Shown: positions 7,579 to 13,573 of the stretch, one piece after another
How the letters are laid out: every line of letters starts with the position of its first letter
Position numbering within the stretch: the stretch's first letter is position 1
Notes under the pieces: model-generated
Told to the model about the DNA's origin: nothing
What the model saw: only the letters and a program-made list of their open reading frames with translations
Databases searched by the model: none
From: Thermohalobaculum sp039033215
GTDB lineage: Bacteria; Pseudomonadota; Alphaproteobacteria; Rhodobacterales; Rhodobacteraceae
DNA: 22,380 nucleotides
Assembly: GCA_039033215.1 (NCBI GenBank)
Contig: JBCCDA010000077.1
Span: 1 to 22,380 of the forward strand
Direction: 5' to 3'
Made by a program: the position numbers and the translations under genes

Positions 7579-7661
7579 CGGCGCAATCCCTTGCCGCAAA
7601 CGAACGCGCGAGAGCGGGGAAAACCACGGCAATCATGTGTAGTAATTGCACGAGGCTGCCC

Positions 7662-8771
7662 ATGTCGTTCCAGATCTCCCCCTCCCCGCGCATCCGCCGC
7701 TCACCCTTCTACGAGTCGACCGTCGAGGACGGTGTAACCGCTTTCTCGACGTACAATCACATGATGATGCCGACCAGCTATGGCGATCCGGAGGCAGAGT
7801 ACTGGCGGCTGATCAACGGCGTCGCGATGTGGGACGTGGCGGTCGAGCGGCAGGTGCAGGTCGCGGGGCCGGATGCGGCCCGACTGGTGCAGATGCTGTG
7901 TCCGCGCAAGCTCGACAAGCTTGCGCCCGGACGCGGCTGGTATGTCGCCATCTGCGATCATCGCGGTGTGCTGATCAACGACCCGATCCTGCTGATGCTG
8001 GACGCGGAGCGCTACTGGTTCTCGATCGCCGATGGCGACCTGTTGCTCTTTGCGCGGGCCATCGCGGCCGAACGCGGGCTGGATGTCTCGATCCTCGACC
8101 CGGACGTCGCGCCGCTTGCCATCCAGGGCCCGAAGGCCGAGGACGTGGTGGCCGACCTCCTGGGCCCGCATATCCGCGACATCGGTCATTTCCGCTTCAT
8201 CGAAACCGATCTCGACGGCATTCCCCTGGTCGTCGCGCGGTCAGGCTGGTCCAAGCAGGGGGGCTTCGAGCTTTATCTGATGGACCCCGCACAAGGCCGC
8301 AACCTCTGGTCGCTGGTCAAGGAAGCGGGCAAGCCCTACGACATCGGCCCGGGTACGCCCAACGCGGTCGAGCGCATCGAAAGCGGCCTGCTGAGCTGGG
8401 GCGGCGATACCGACGACAACACCAATCCGTTCGAAGTCAACATGGGCAAGTATGTCCACCTCGACGCCCCCGACGACGTGGTGGGCATCGACGCTCTGCG
8501 CCAGATCGCGCGCACAGGGCCGCTGCGCCATCAGCTCGGTATCCTGCTCGACATCCCAGAGCCGCTGGGGAGCATCGATCTCTGGAGCCAGATCCTGCTG
8601 AACGACACGCTCGTCGGCCATATCACGGCGCATGCCTACTCTCCGCGCGTCGAGGCGAACATCGGGCTGGGGCTGGTCTCGCGGGACCTGGGTGCCGGAG
8701 ACCAGATCGACGTGCGGCTCTGGAATGGGCGCATGACCAGCGGGACCCTGGTCGAACTGCCGTTCCTGTGA
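7662..8771 (+). CDS. DmdA-like tetrahydrofolate-dependent methyltransferase (GcvT fold; DMSP demethylase or close relative)
   Basis: The protein has 369 residues from the ATG at 7662, chosen because GAGG (7652-7655) sits 6 nt upstream and because it matches the length I recall for SAR11 DmdA; an in-frame ATG at 7635 lacks a good site. It belongs to the aminomethyltransferase (GcvT) fold. Blocks I recognise from DmdA include YNHMMMPTSYGDPEAEYWRL, WDVAVERQV, INDPILLML, FSIADGDLLLFARAIA, AIQGPK, ARSGWSKQGGFELY, GPGTPNAVERIESGLLSWGGD and the C-terminal ELPFL. DmdA transfers a methyl group from dimethylsulfoniopropionate to tetrahydrofolate. Several positions differ from the SAR11 enzyme as I remember it (GPGCPN, SYGND and ECGLD become GPGTPN, SWGGD and EVNMG), so a different methyl donor is possible. 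No dmdB/C/D genes are nearby. Confidence 0.7.
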   Translation: MSFQISPSPRIRRSPFYESTVEDGVTAFSTYNHMMMPTSYGDPEAEYWRLINGVAMWDVAVERQVQVAGPDAARLVQMLCPRKLDKLAPGRGWYVAICDHRGVLINDPILLMLDAERYWFSIADGDLLLFARAIAAERGLDVSILDPDVAPLAIQGPKAEDVVADLLGPHIRDIGHFRFIETDLDGIPLVVARSGWSKQGGFELYLMDPAQGRNLWSLVKEAGKPYDIGPGTPNAVERIESGLLSWGGDTDDNTNPFEVNMGKYVHLDAPDDVVGIDALRQIARTGPLRHQLGILLDIPEPLGSIDLWSQILLNDTLVGHITAHAYSPRVEANIGLGLVSRDLGAGDQIDVRLWNGRMTSGTLVELPFL

Positions 8772-8784
8772 GACCGTCCGCGAC

Positions 8785-8801
8785 ACTTCAGTGAAGTTTT
8801 T
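8785..8801 (+). terminator. Short hairpin with T-run after the DmdA-like gene
   Basis: ACTTC (8785-8789) and GAAGT (8793-8797) pair around a 3-nt loop and run into five T residues (8797-8801), 13 bp after the stop codon. The stem is short and AT-rich, so it is at best a weak intrinsic terminator; the near-palindrome could instead be a protein-binding site upstream of the PstB-like gene. Confidence 0.35.
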
Positions 8802-8898
8802 GCGAAACATCGGCCCCGGCTGATCTGCCTCAACAGAGGTGTCATGTTGCCAGCGCACCGTCCCTCCCGACCGCACCCATCGGCGCAGGAGGAAGACG

Positions 8899-9723
8899 AT
8901 GCTGGAGACGGCCCAAGACACAGACAACGACAAGGCCCCACCCCCCGAGAGCGACCGCCGCAATGCCCCGCCGCTGCTCACCGTCCGGAACGTCGATTTC
9001 TGGTATGGCGAGAAACAGGCGCTCTTTGATGTCAACCTGGACGTCTACCCGGGTGAGGTCGTCTGCCTCATGGGACCTTCAGGCTGCGGGAAGACGACGC
9101 TTCTGAGACTGCTCAACCGGATGCAGGACGATGTTCCGGGCGCCAGGATGACCGGAGAGATCGTCTTCGACGGGCAGGATATCAACGATCCCAAGCTCGA
9201 CGTGGTGATGTTGCGCCGCCGTTTCGGTTGGGTGGCGCAAAAACCGAACCCGTTTCCGAAATCCGTTCGCGAGAACATTGCCTATGGGCCGCGCATCCAC
9301 AGCATCGTCGATGAAGGTCCCGACATGGATCTCCATGTCGAGGACTGCCTCCGCCGGGCCCAGGCCTGGGACGAGCTCAAGGACCGGCTCGGGGACAACG
9401 CCATCGACCTCTCGGGCGGGCAACAGCAACGGCTCTGCATCGCGCGGGCGCTGTCGATCAGACCTGACATGCTGCTGATGGACGAGCCCTGCGCCTCGAT
9501 CGATCCAATCGCGACCACGGCGATCGAGGAGCTGATCCTGGAGTTGAAAGAGCACGTGCCCGTCGTGATCATAACCCACTCGATGGCGCAGGCGCGGCGG
9601 CTGGCTGACCGTGTGGCTTTCTTCCATCTCGGCCGGTTGCTCGAGAGCGGGCCCGCGGACAGGTTCTTCAACCATCCCAAGACGCTCCAGACCCGGCGCT
9701 ACCTGATGGGCGCGTTCGGCTGA
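8899..9723 (+). CDS. Phosphate-type ABC transporter ATP-binding protein (PstB-like), without adjacent permease genes
   Basis: The 274-residue ATPase has Walker A GPSGCGKTT (59-67) and the PstB-typical stretches LLNRMQD and VAQKPNPFPKSVRENIAYGPRIH (Q114). It also has the signature LSGGQQQR (171-178), Walker B MLLMDEP (191-197) followed by CASIDPIAT, the H-loop at ITHSM (H227) and a PstB-like end (RRYLMGAFG). In the PstSCAB system PstB powers high-affinity phosphate uptake. Start: ATG at 8899 has a strong AGGAGGA (8887-8893) 5 nt upstream; an in-frame upstream ATG at 8839 lacks this. No pstS, pstC, pstA or phoU lies on either side, which is unusual for pstB, so it may serve a distant Pst system or a related importer. 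PHO-box-like repeats follow its stop codon. Confidence 0.85.
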   Translation: MLETAQDTDNDKAPPPESDRRNAPPLLTVRNVDFWYGEKQALFDVNLDVYPGEVVCLMGPSGCGKTTLLRLLNRMQDDVPGARMTGEIVFDGQDINDPKLDVVMLRRRFGWVAQKPNPFPKSVRENIAYGPRIHSIVDEGPDMDLHVEDCLRRAQAWDELKDRLGDNAIDLSGGQQQRLCIARALSIRPDMLLMDEPCASIDPIATTAIEELILELKEHVPVVIITHSMAQARRLADRVAFFHLGRLLESGPADRFFNHPKTLQTRRYLMGAFG

Positions 9724-9794
9724 GGCCGGGAAATTTGGCATACGTTTGTCATACGCAAATCATACGCTTGTCATACACGTGAATTCCCGGGGCC
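9724..9794. repeat. Imperfect inverted repeat enclosing the 11-bp repeat array
   Basis: GGCCGGGAAATT (9724-9735) faces AATTCCCGGGGCC (9782-9794). The arms pair apart from one extra A on the left and two extra G/C bases on the right. They begin directly after the PstB-like stop codon and enclose the direct-repeat array. There is no T-tract, so a simple terminator is not the obvious reading. Confidence 0.45.
9735..9778 (+). promoter_or_regulatory. Four direct repeats with 11-bp period, PHO-box-like
   Basis: Four 7-mers lie exactly 11 bp apart: TTGGCAT (9735-9741), TTGTCAT (9746-9752), AAATCAT (9757-9763) and TTGTCAT (9768-9774). They are separated by 4-nt spacers ACGT, ACGC and ACGC and followed by ACAC. 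A 7+4 layout with 11-bp period is the hallmark of PhoB-family response regulators, whose half-site consensus is CTGTCAT; the two best units match 6 of 7. The spacers are more GC-rich than usual for a PHO box. The array lies between a PstB-like gene and prfC, about 57 bp before the prfC start. Confidence 0.5.
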
Positions 9795-9799
9795 AAGGC

Positions 9800-9828
9800 T
9801 TCCCACGCCCTGCCCGCCCCGCTATATC
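9800..9828 (+). promoter_or_regulatory. Candidate prfC promoter that would give a leaderless mRNA
   Basis: TTCCCA (9800-9805, 4/6 to TTGACA) and TATATC (9823-9828, 4/6 to TATAAT) are separated by exactly 17 bp. Transcription would be expected to start about 7 nt later, on the A of the prfC ATG at 9835. No ribosome-binding site is visible before that ATG, which fits a leaderless transcript. Confidence 0.45.
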
Positions 9829-9834
9829 GCGCGG

Positions 9835-11442
9835 ATGTTGGACAAAGCCACGAACCAGCCGGTGCTGCCGCCCGAGATCGCCCGGCGCCGGACATTTGCG
9901 ATCATTTCGCACCCCGATGCGGGCAAGACCACCCTGACGGAGAAGCTGCTGCTCTACGGTGGCGCGATCCAGATGGCAGGTCAGGTGCGCGCAAAGGGCG
10001 AGGCGCGGCGGACCAGATCCGACTTCATGCAGATGGAAAAGGACCGCGGGATCTCGGTGTCCGCGTCGGCTATGTCATTCGAATACAAGGACTTTTGGTT
10101 CAACCTGATCGACACGCCCGGTCACGAGGATTTCTCGGAGGATACGTATCGGACGCTGACCGCCGTGGACGCGGCGATCATGGTCATTGACGGCGCCAAG
10201 GGGGTGGAGAGCCAGACCCGCAAGCTGTTCGAAGTCTGCCGGCTGCGTGATCTGCCGATCCTGACCTTCTGCAACAAGATGGATCGCGAGAGTCGCGATA
10301 CGTTTGAAATCATTGACGAAATCCAGGAAAGCCTGGCGCTGGACGTGGCCCCGGCCAGCTGGCCCATCGGGATGGGGCGCGACTTTCTCGGCGCCTACGA
10401 CCTGATCAACGACCGGCTGGAGCTGATGGATCGCGCGGACCGGAACACGCGCGCCGAGTCCATCAAACTGGACGGTCTGAACGACCCCAAACTGGCCGAC
10501 TACGTGCCGGAGGCGCAGTTGAACCAGCTGCGCGAAGACATTGAAATGGCTCGGGAATTGCTGCCGACTTTCGACCGTCAGAGCTTCCTGGAAGGCCATA
10601 TGACGCCGATCTGGTTCGGCTCGGCAATCAACTCGTTCGGCGTGCAGGAACTGATGGAGGGCCTGGCCCACCACGCGCCCCCGCCCCAGCCGCGCATGGC
10701 GATCGAGCGTCAGGTTGCCGCCGACGAGAAGAAGGTGTCGGGATTTGTCTTTAAGGTTCAAGCGAACATGGACCCCAAGCACCGCGACCGGGTGGCGTTT
10801 GTGCGCCTCTGTTCGGGGCATTTCTCGCGGGGCATGAAGCTGCATCACGTACGAGCCAAGAAGCAGATGGCGATCTCGAACCCTGTGCTCTTCCTTGCCG
10901 CTGACCGGGAGCTCGCCGAAGACGCCTGGGCGGGCGATATCATCGGTATCCCGAACCACGGCCAGTTGCGGATCGGCGATGCTCTGACCGAGGGTGAAGC
11001 CCTTGCTTTCACTGGGATTCCCAGCTTCGCGCCCGAGCTTCTCCAGGCCTGTCGCGCGGGCGATCCGATGAAAGCAAAGCACCTCGACAAGGCGTTGACC
11101 CAGTTCGCCGAGGAAGGGGCGGCCAAGCTGTTCAAGCCGAACATCGGCTCGGGCTGGATCGTCGGCGTTGTTGGACAGCTGCAGTTCGACGTGCTCGCCT
11201 CACGCATCGAACTGGAGTACGGGCTGCCCGTGAGATTTGAGCAAACTCAATACGTTAGCGCACGTTGGGTACATGGCCCCCGCGACAAGGTCGAAGCGTT
11301 CACCGACCGCAACAAGGGCCAGATGGCCGCGGATCACGACGGCGACCCCGTCTACATGACCCGGCTGCAATGGGACATCGACCGGGTCGCGCGGGACTAT
11401 CCCGACATCCGCCTCAGCGCCACGAAGGAAACGCTGACCTGA
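9835..11442 (+). CDS. prfC: Peptide chain release factor 3
   Basis: RF3 is the GTPase that recycles RF1/RF2 from the ribosome after termination. The 535-residue product matches the E. coli protein in length and along its whole course as I recall it. It has G1 FAIISHPDAGKTTLTEK (about 21-37), the switch region MEMEKDRGISV-like (MQMEKDRGISV), G3 DTPGHEDFSEDTYRTLTAVDA, G4 CNKMDR, and the RF3-specific blocks VFKVQANMDPKHRDRVAFVR, FTGIPSFAPEL and VVGQLQFDVLASRIELEYG. No Shine-Dalgarno sequence precedes the ATG at 9835, but the RF3 N-terminus fits this start. Its TGA lies 4 bp from the stop of the opposing amidase gene, inside a 12-bp palindrome. Confidence 0.97.
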   Translation: MLDKATNQPVLPPEIARRRTFAIISHPDAGKTTLTEKLLLYGGAIQMAGQVRAKGEARRTRSDFMQMEKDRGISVSASAMSFEYKDFWFNLIDTPGHEDFSEDTYRTLTAVDAAIMVIDGAKGVESQTRKLFEVCRLRDLPILTFCNKMDRESRDTFEIIDEIQESLALDVAPASWPIGMGRDFLGAYDLINDRLELMDRADRNTRAESIKLDGLNDPKLADYVPEAQLNQLREDIEMARELLPTFDRQSFLEGHMTPIWFGSAINSFGVQELMEGLAHHAPPPQPRMAIERQVAADEKKVSGFVFKVQANMDPKHRDRVAFVRLCSGHFSRGMKLHHVRAKKQMAISNPVLFLAADRELAEDAWAGDIIGIPNHGQLRIGDALTEGEALAFTGIPSFAPELLQACRAGDPMKAKHLDKALTQFAEEGAAKLFKPNIGSGWIVGVVGQLQFDVLASRIELEYGLPVRFEQTQYVSARWVHGPRDKVEAFTDRNKGQMAADHDGDPVYMTRLQWDIDRVARDYPDIRLSATKETLT

Positions 11443-11450
11443 GCGCTCAG
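11439..11450. repeat. 12-bp palindrome containing both convergent stop codons (prfC / amidase)
   Basis: CTGAGCGCTCAG is a perfect palindrome. The prfC TGA (11440-11442) and the amidase TGA (11447-11449, minus) are its mirrored parts, 4 bp apart. It is too short and lacks a T-run, so a stand-alone intrinsic terminator is unlikely. Confidence 0.6.
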
Positions 11451-12220
11451 CCCCCCATCGGGGTCAGGAAGTCCGCAAAGACCCAGCCGACATAGCCGCC
11501 TGTGGTGCGGACCTGCCACCAGTCACCAATGGCGGCCAGGCGCTCGACGCGGCTGCGCTCGGGCAAGGCGCCGATCTTGCGCCCGTTCGGGCCATCGCGA
11601 AAGTTCAGCTTCGACGGCGCGACCCCTTTTACGCGGAATTTCGGCAGCTTAACGTCATCGACGATCCGGTCCTCGACGTCCCTGTTGGCCACACCATCAA
11701 GCTCAGCCGCCACCAGGCTGCGCATGTGATCGCCCACATCGCGGTGCCCTTGGATGCTATCGTCGAAAGCCAAACGGGTGATATCCCACTTGGCTCTCTG
11801 GCGGATGTTAAGGTTCGGCCAGACCTCGGCATGGGTCAGGATGGTCTTCGGCGTGACGAGAATGTCATAGGCCACGGCCAGCTGGGCAATCGCCTTGATA
11901 CCGGCATCCCATTGTTCGCGGGTCATGGGAGCGCTGCCTGGTTTCCAGGGCCGTTCCTGCGATCCCATCATGCAACAAAGAGAGATGCCGATGGCGCCCG
12001 TGTTGGCATTCAGCGTATGGCTGGTGCGCTGACCGCGGGCACCACGGGCATTTCCGCTGATCGGCTTTTTGCCGCGCACGAGCTTGCCATCACCCTCGAC
12101 CAGGACGTGATAGGAATTCTTCTCTTTATCGTTGGCAGTGTGTCGCCCTGCAGTCCAATGCAGGTGGATGCGCTGCATGTCTGCCTTCGGCATCCAGGTT
12201 TTTGGTATTGATCCAGCCAT
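11447..12220 (-). CDS. N-acetylmuramoyl-L-alanine amidase (Amidase_2/PGRP fold) with C-terminal SH3b domain
   Basis: The 257-residue protein has an amidase domain (about 15-170) with zinc ligands inferred at H21 (HLHWTAG), H130 (LTHAEVW) and D146 (AKWDI), plus NSYH (Y37) as in the T7-lysozyme/AmpD group. An SH3b wall-binding domain follows (about 195-253: LNFRDGPNGRKIGALP, then WWQVRTTGGYVGWVFADFL). It should cleave the bond between N-acetylmuramic acid and the stem peptide. The start at 12220 follows a strong GGGGGGAGG; an upstream in-frame ATG (12262) would add residues before this site. There is no signal peptide, so the protein would stay in the cytoplasm unless released, as with phage endolysins. 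No holin or phage gene is nearby; a domesticated endolysin or a recycling role are both possible. Confidence 0.85.
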   Translation of the reverse strand: MAGSIPKTWMPKADMQRIHLHWTAGRHTANDKEKNSYHVLVEGDGKLVRGKKPISGNARGARGQRTSHTLNANTGAIGISLCCMMGSQERPWKPGSAPMTREQWDAGIKAIAQLAVAYDILVTPKTILTHAEVWPNLNIRQRAKWDITRLAFDDSIQGHRDVGDHMRSLVAAELDGVANRDVEDRIVDDVKLPKFRVKGVAPSKLNFRDGPNGRKIGALPERSRVERLAAIGDWWQVRTTGGYVGWVFADFLTPMGG

Positions 12221-12248
12221 TCTGGCCTCCCCCCTCAATCTTGAAACG

Positions 12249-12280
12249 CGCAATGCTACCATGGTTTAGCAAGATCGCGC
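12249..12280. other. Interrupted dyad between permease and amidase genes
   Basis: Read on the minus strand, GCGCGATCTTGCTA and TAGCATTGCGC form two paired blocks, TGCTA/TAGCA and outer GCGC/GCGC, separated by short mismatched stretches, around AACCATGG. It lies in the 99-bp gap between the permease stop and the amidase start. There is no T-run. It may weakly separate the two transcripts or bind a regulator of the amidase gene. Confidence 0.25.
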
Positions 12281-12319
12281 GAATTGAGGCAGGCGGGCCC
12301 TGTTGTGGCGGCAGGTCTG

Positions 12320-13366
12320 TCAGGCCATCACGCTCAGCGTGGCCGCGAAGATGACGCCGGAGAGGATGGCACCGCCAATGCCGAGGGCGAGGTAGAGCGC
12401 GAAGACCGGGCGCTTGACCAGCGCGAAGACTGCCGCCATGGCCGGGATCGACGAGACCGCGCCCGCGACCAGGAAGCTCATCGCCGCACCGTCTGACATG
12501 CCCTTGTCCATCAGCCCGTCGATAAGCGCAGGCGCCGCGTAGCCGTTCAAGTAAGCGGGCGCACCGACGAAAGCGCCGACAACAATGGGCCAGAGCCCCT
12601 CGCCCCCCACCACGGTCGCGATCCGGTCAGCGGGGACGTACATGATCAGCAGTCCTTCCAGCAGATAGGCCAGGCTCATCCACTTCAGCAGAAACACCCC
12701 GTTCTCGATCCCTGCGTCGCGGAAGGCGCGGCGTCTGTCGGCCTCCTCCCAGAACCTCCAGTGAGGCTTGCCCGTGAACGGGTTCGTGCCGCAGCCACAG
12801 CAGGAGGTCTTGCGCGCCTTCAGGGGATCCGCGAAGGCACCGAGACCAACCATCGCCTTGACCGCGAAGCCTCCCATAAGGCCCAGCGTCACCGCGGCGA
12901 TAGTCTTTCCGATGGCAAATTCCGGCCCCAGTACCCCCGCCGTAATCGCGAAGGTCGGCGGGTCCATCAGCGGCGACGCGAGCCAGAACGCCATGACCGC
13001 GGCCAACGGTGCACCCGCCGCCAAGAGCGCCGCAACAAAGGGGATCACCTCGCACGAACAGAAAGGCGCCAGGCCTCCAACCAGCGCTGCGAGCACGATC
13101 ATGCGGGTTTCCTGTCCCTTGAACGCGGCGGCGATCACACCTTCGGCGCCGGTGGCCTTGAGCATGCCGATCATGGCGACCGCGACCAGAATATATGGCG
13201 CCGTGCTCGCGAGCGCTGAGAGCGCGATCTCCAGCACCTCGCGCACCTGCAACGGATCAAGCATCCAGATAAGCAGGGGAATCAGGAGGATAATGACCCA
13301 GACAAGATCGACCTTGCGGAGGTCTGCAGCCAGCGCGCCAGCCCTACGGAGAACGAAGTCGGTCAT
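12320..13366 (-). CDS. DUF318/ArsP-type permease with cysteine motifs
   Basis: The 348-residue membrane protein has about eight to ten hydrophobic segments. It carries the family motif LAPFCSCEVIPF (C103, C105), an ASPLMDPPTF block, and a hydrophilic middle loop with SCCGCG (C189, C190, C192). The DUF318 (UPF0718) family includes ArsP, which exports trivalent organoarsenicals, and other predicted metal exporters; the cysteines are the likely thiol-reactive or metal sites. The exact substrate is not determined. The start at 13366 has GGAG 9 nt upstream and places the promoter and dyad outside the gene; an in-frame ATG at 13429 would put both inside the coding sequence and extend past the normal family length. 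No arsR-like regulator gene lies in the window. Confidence 0.82.
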   Translation of the reverse strand: MTDFVLRRAGALAADLRKVDLVWVIILLIPLLIWMLDPLQVREVLEIALSALASTAPYILVAVAMIGMLKATGAEGVIAAAFKGQETRMIVLAALVGGLAPFCSCEVIPFVAALLAAGAPLAAVMAFWLASPLMDPPTFAITAGVLGPEFAIGKTIAAVTLGLMGGFAVKAMVGLGAFADPLKARKTSCCGCGTNPFTGKPHWRFWEEADRRRAFRDAGIENGVFLLKWMSLAYLLEGLLIMYVPADRIATVVGGEGLWPIVVGAFVGAPAYLNGYAAPALIDGLMDKGMSDGAAMSFLVAGAVSSIPAMAAVFALVKRPVFALYLALGIGGAILSGVIFAATLSVMA

Positions 13367-13392
13367 GATGGGTTGCTCCAGCGCTGCTTCCT

Positions 13393-13414
13393 TATTTCTA
13401 CTAATATCGAAATA
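13393..13414. promoter_or_regulatory. 22-bp dyad overlapping the permease promoter, operator candidate
   Basis: TATTTC (13393-13398) and GAAATA (13409-13414) are perfect complements separated by 10 bp, with one further A/T pair inside. The dyad covers the permease -10 box and part of its spacer, the classic place for a repressor. AT-rich interrupted dyads of this size are common for ArsR-family repressors; that link is inference. Confidence 0.5.
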
Positions 13415-13429
13415 CATCGGATGCGTCAA
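13401..13429 (-). promoter_or_regulatory. Candidate sigma-70-type promoter of the permease gene
   Basis: Read on the minus strand, TTGACG (13429-13424, 5/6) and TATTAG (13406-13401, 4/6) are separated by exactly 17 bp. The predicted start lies near 13394, giving a leader of about 28 nt before the ATG at 13366, with GGAG inside it. Confidence 0.55.
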
Positions 13430-13456
13430 GCCCGAGCGCCAAGAGAACTGTCTGCA

Positions 13457-13485
13457 TTGACTTTTCGGGACTACTCCGTCATATC
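13457..13485 (+). promoter_or_regulatory. Candidate sigma-70-type promoter of the DEAD-box helicase gene
   Basis: TTGACT (13457-13462, 5/6) and CATATC (13480-13485, 3/6) are separated by 17 bp. Transcription from here would leave a leader of about 80 nt before the ATG at 13574. It lies 28 bp from the oppositely directed permease promoter, so the two may influence each other. Confidence 0.45.
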
Positions 13486-13573
13486 GCCGCGTGAACGACA
13501 GACACCAATCCGGGTGTCACAGGCCGCGCGGATGTTGCGGCCAACAGTGCCGCATCATACCGAAAGGGCATTC

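Noticed and set aside
7635..7661. Upstream ATG for the DmdA-like gene
   Set aside because: It lacks a well-placed ribosome site and would add nine residues before the family start; 7662 has GAGG at the right distance.
8839..8845. Single GTGTCAT as a PHO half-site upstream of the PstB-like gene
   Set aside because: No partner half-site lies 11 bp on either side, so it is not a PHO box.
9739..9778. CRISPR-like short repeat
   Set aside because: The units are 11 bp with 4-7 bp conserved and no unique spacers of 30 bp; the periodicity fits regulator half-sites.
11439..11450. Intrinsic terminator at the prfC/amidase junction
   Set aside because: The palindrome is only 12 bp with no loop and no T-run.
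13373..13573. N-terminal extension of the DEAD-box helicase in the same frame
   Set aside because: The region contains promoter-like boxes, the added residues do not resemble the family, and the ATG at 13574 fits the usual helicase start.
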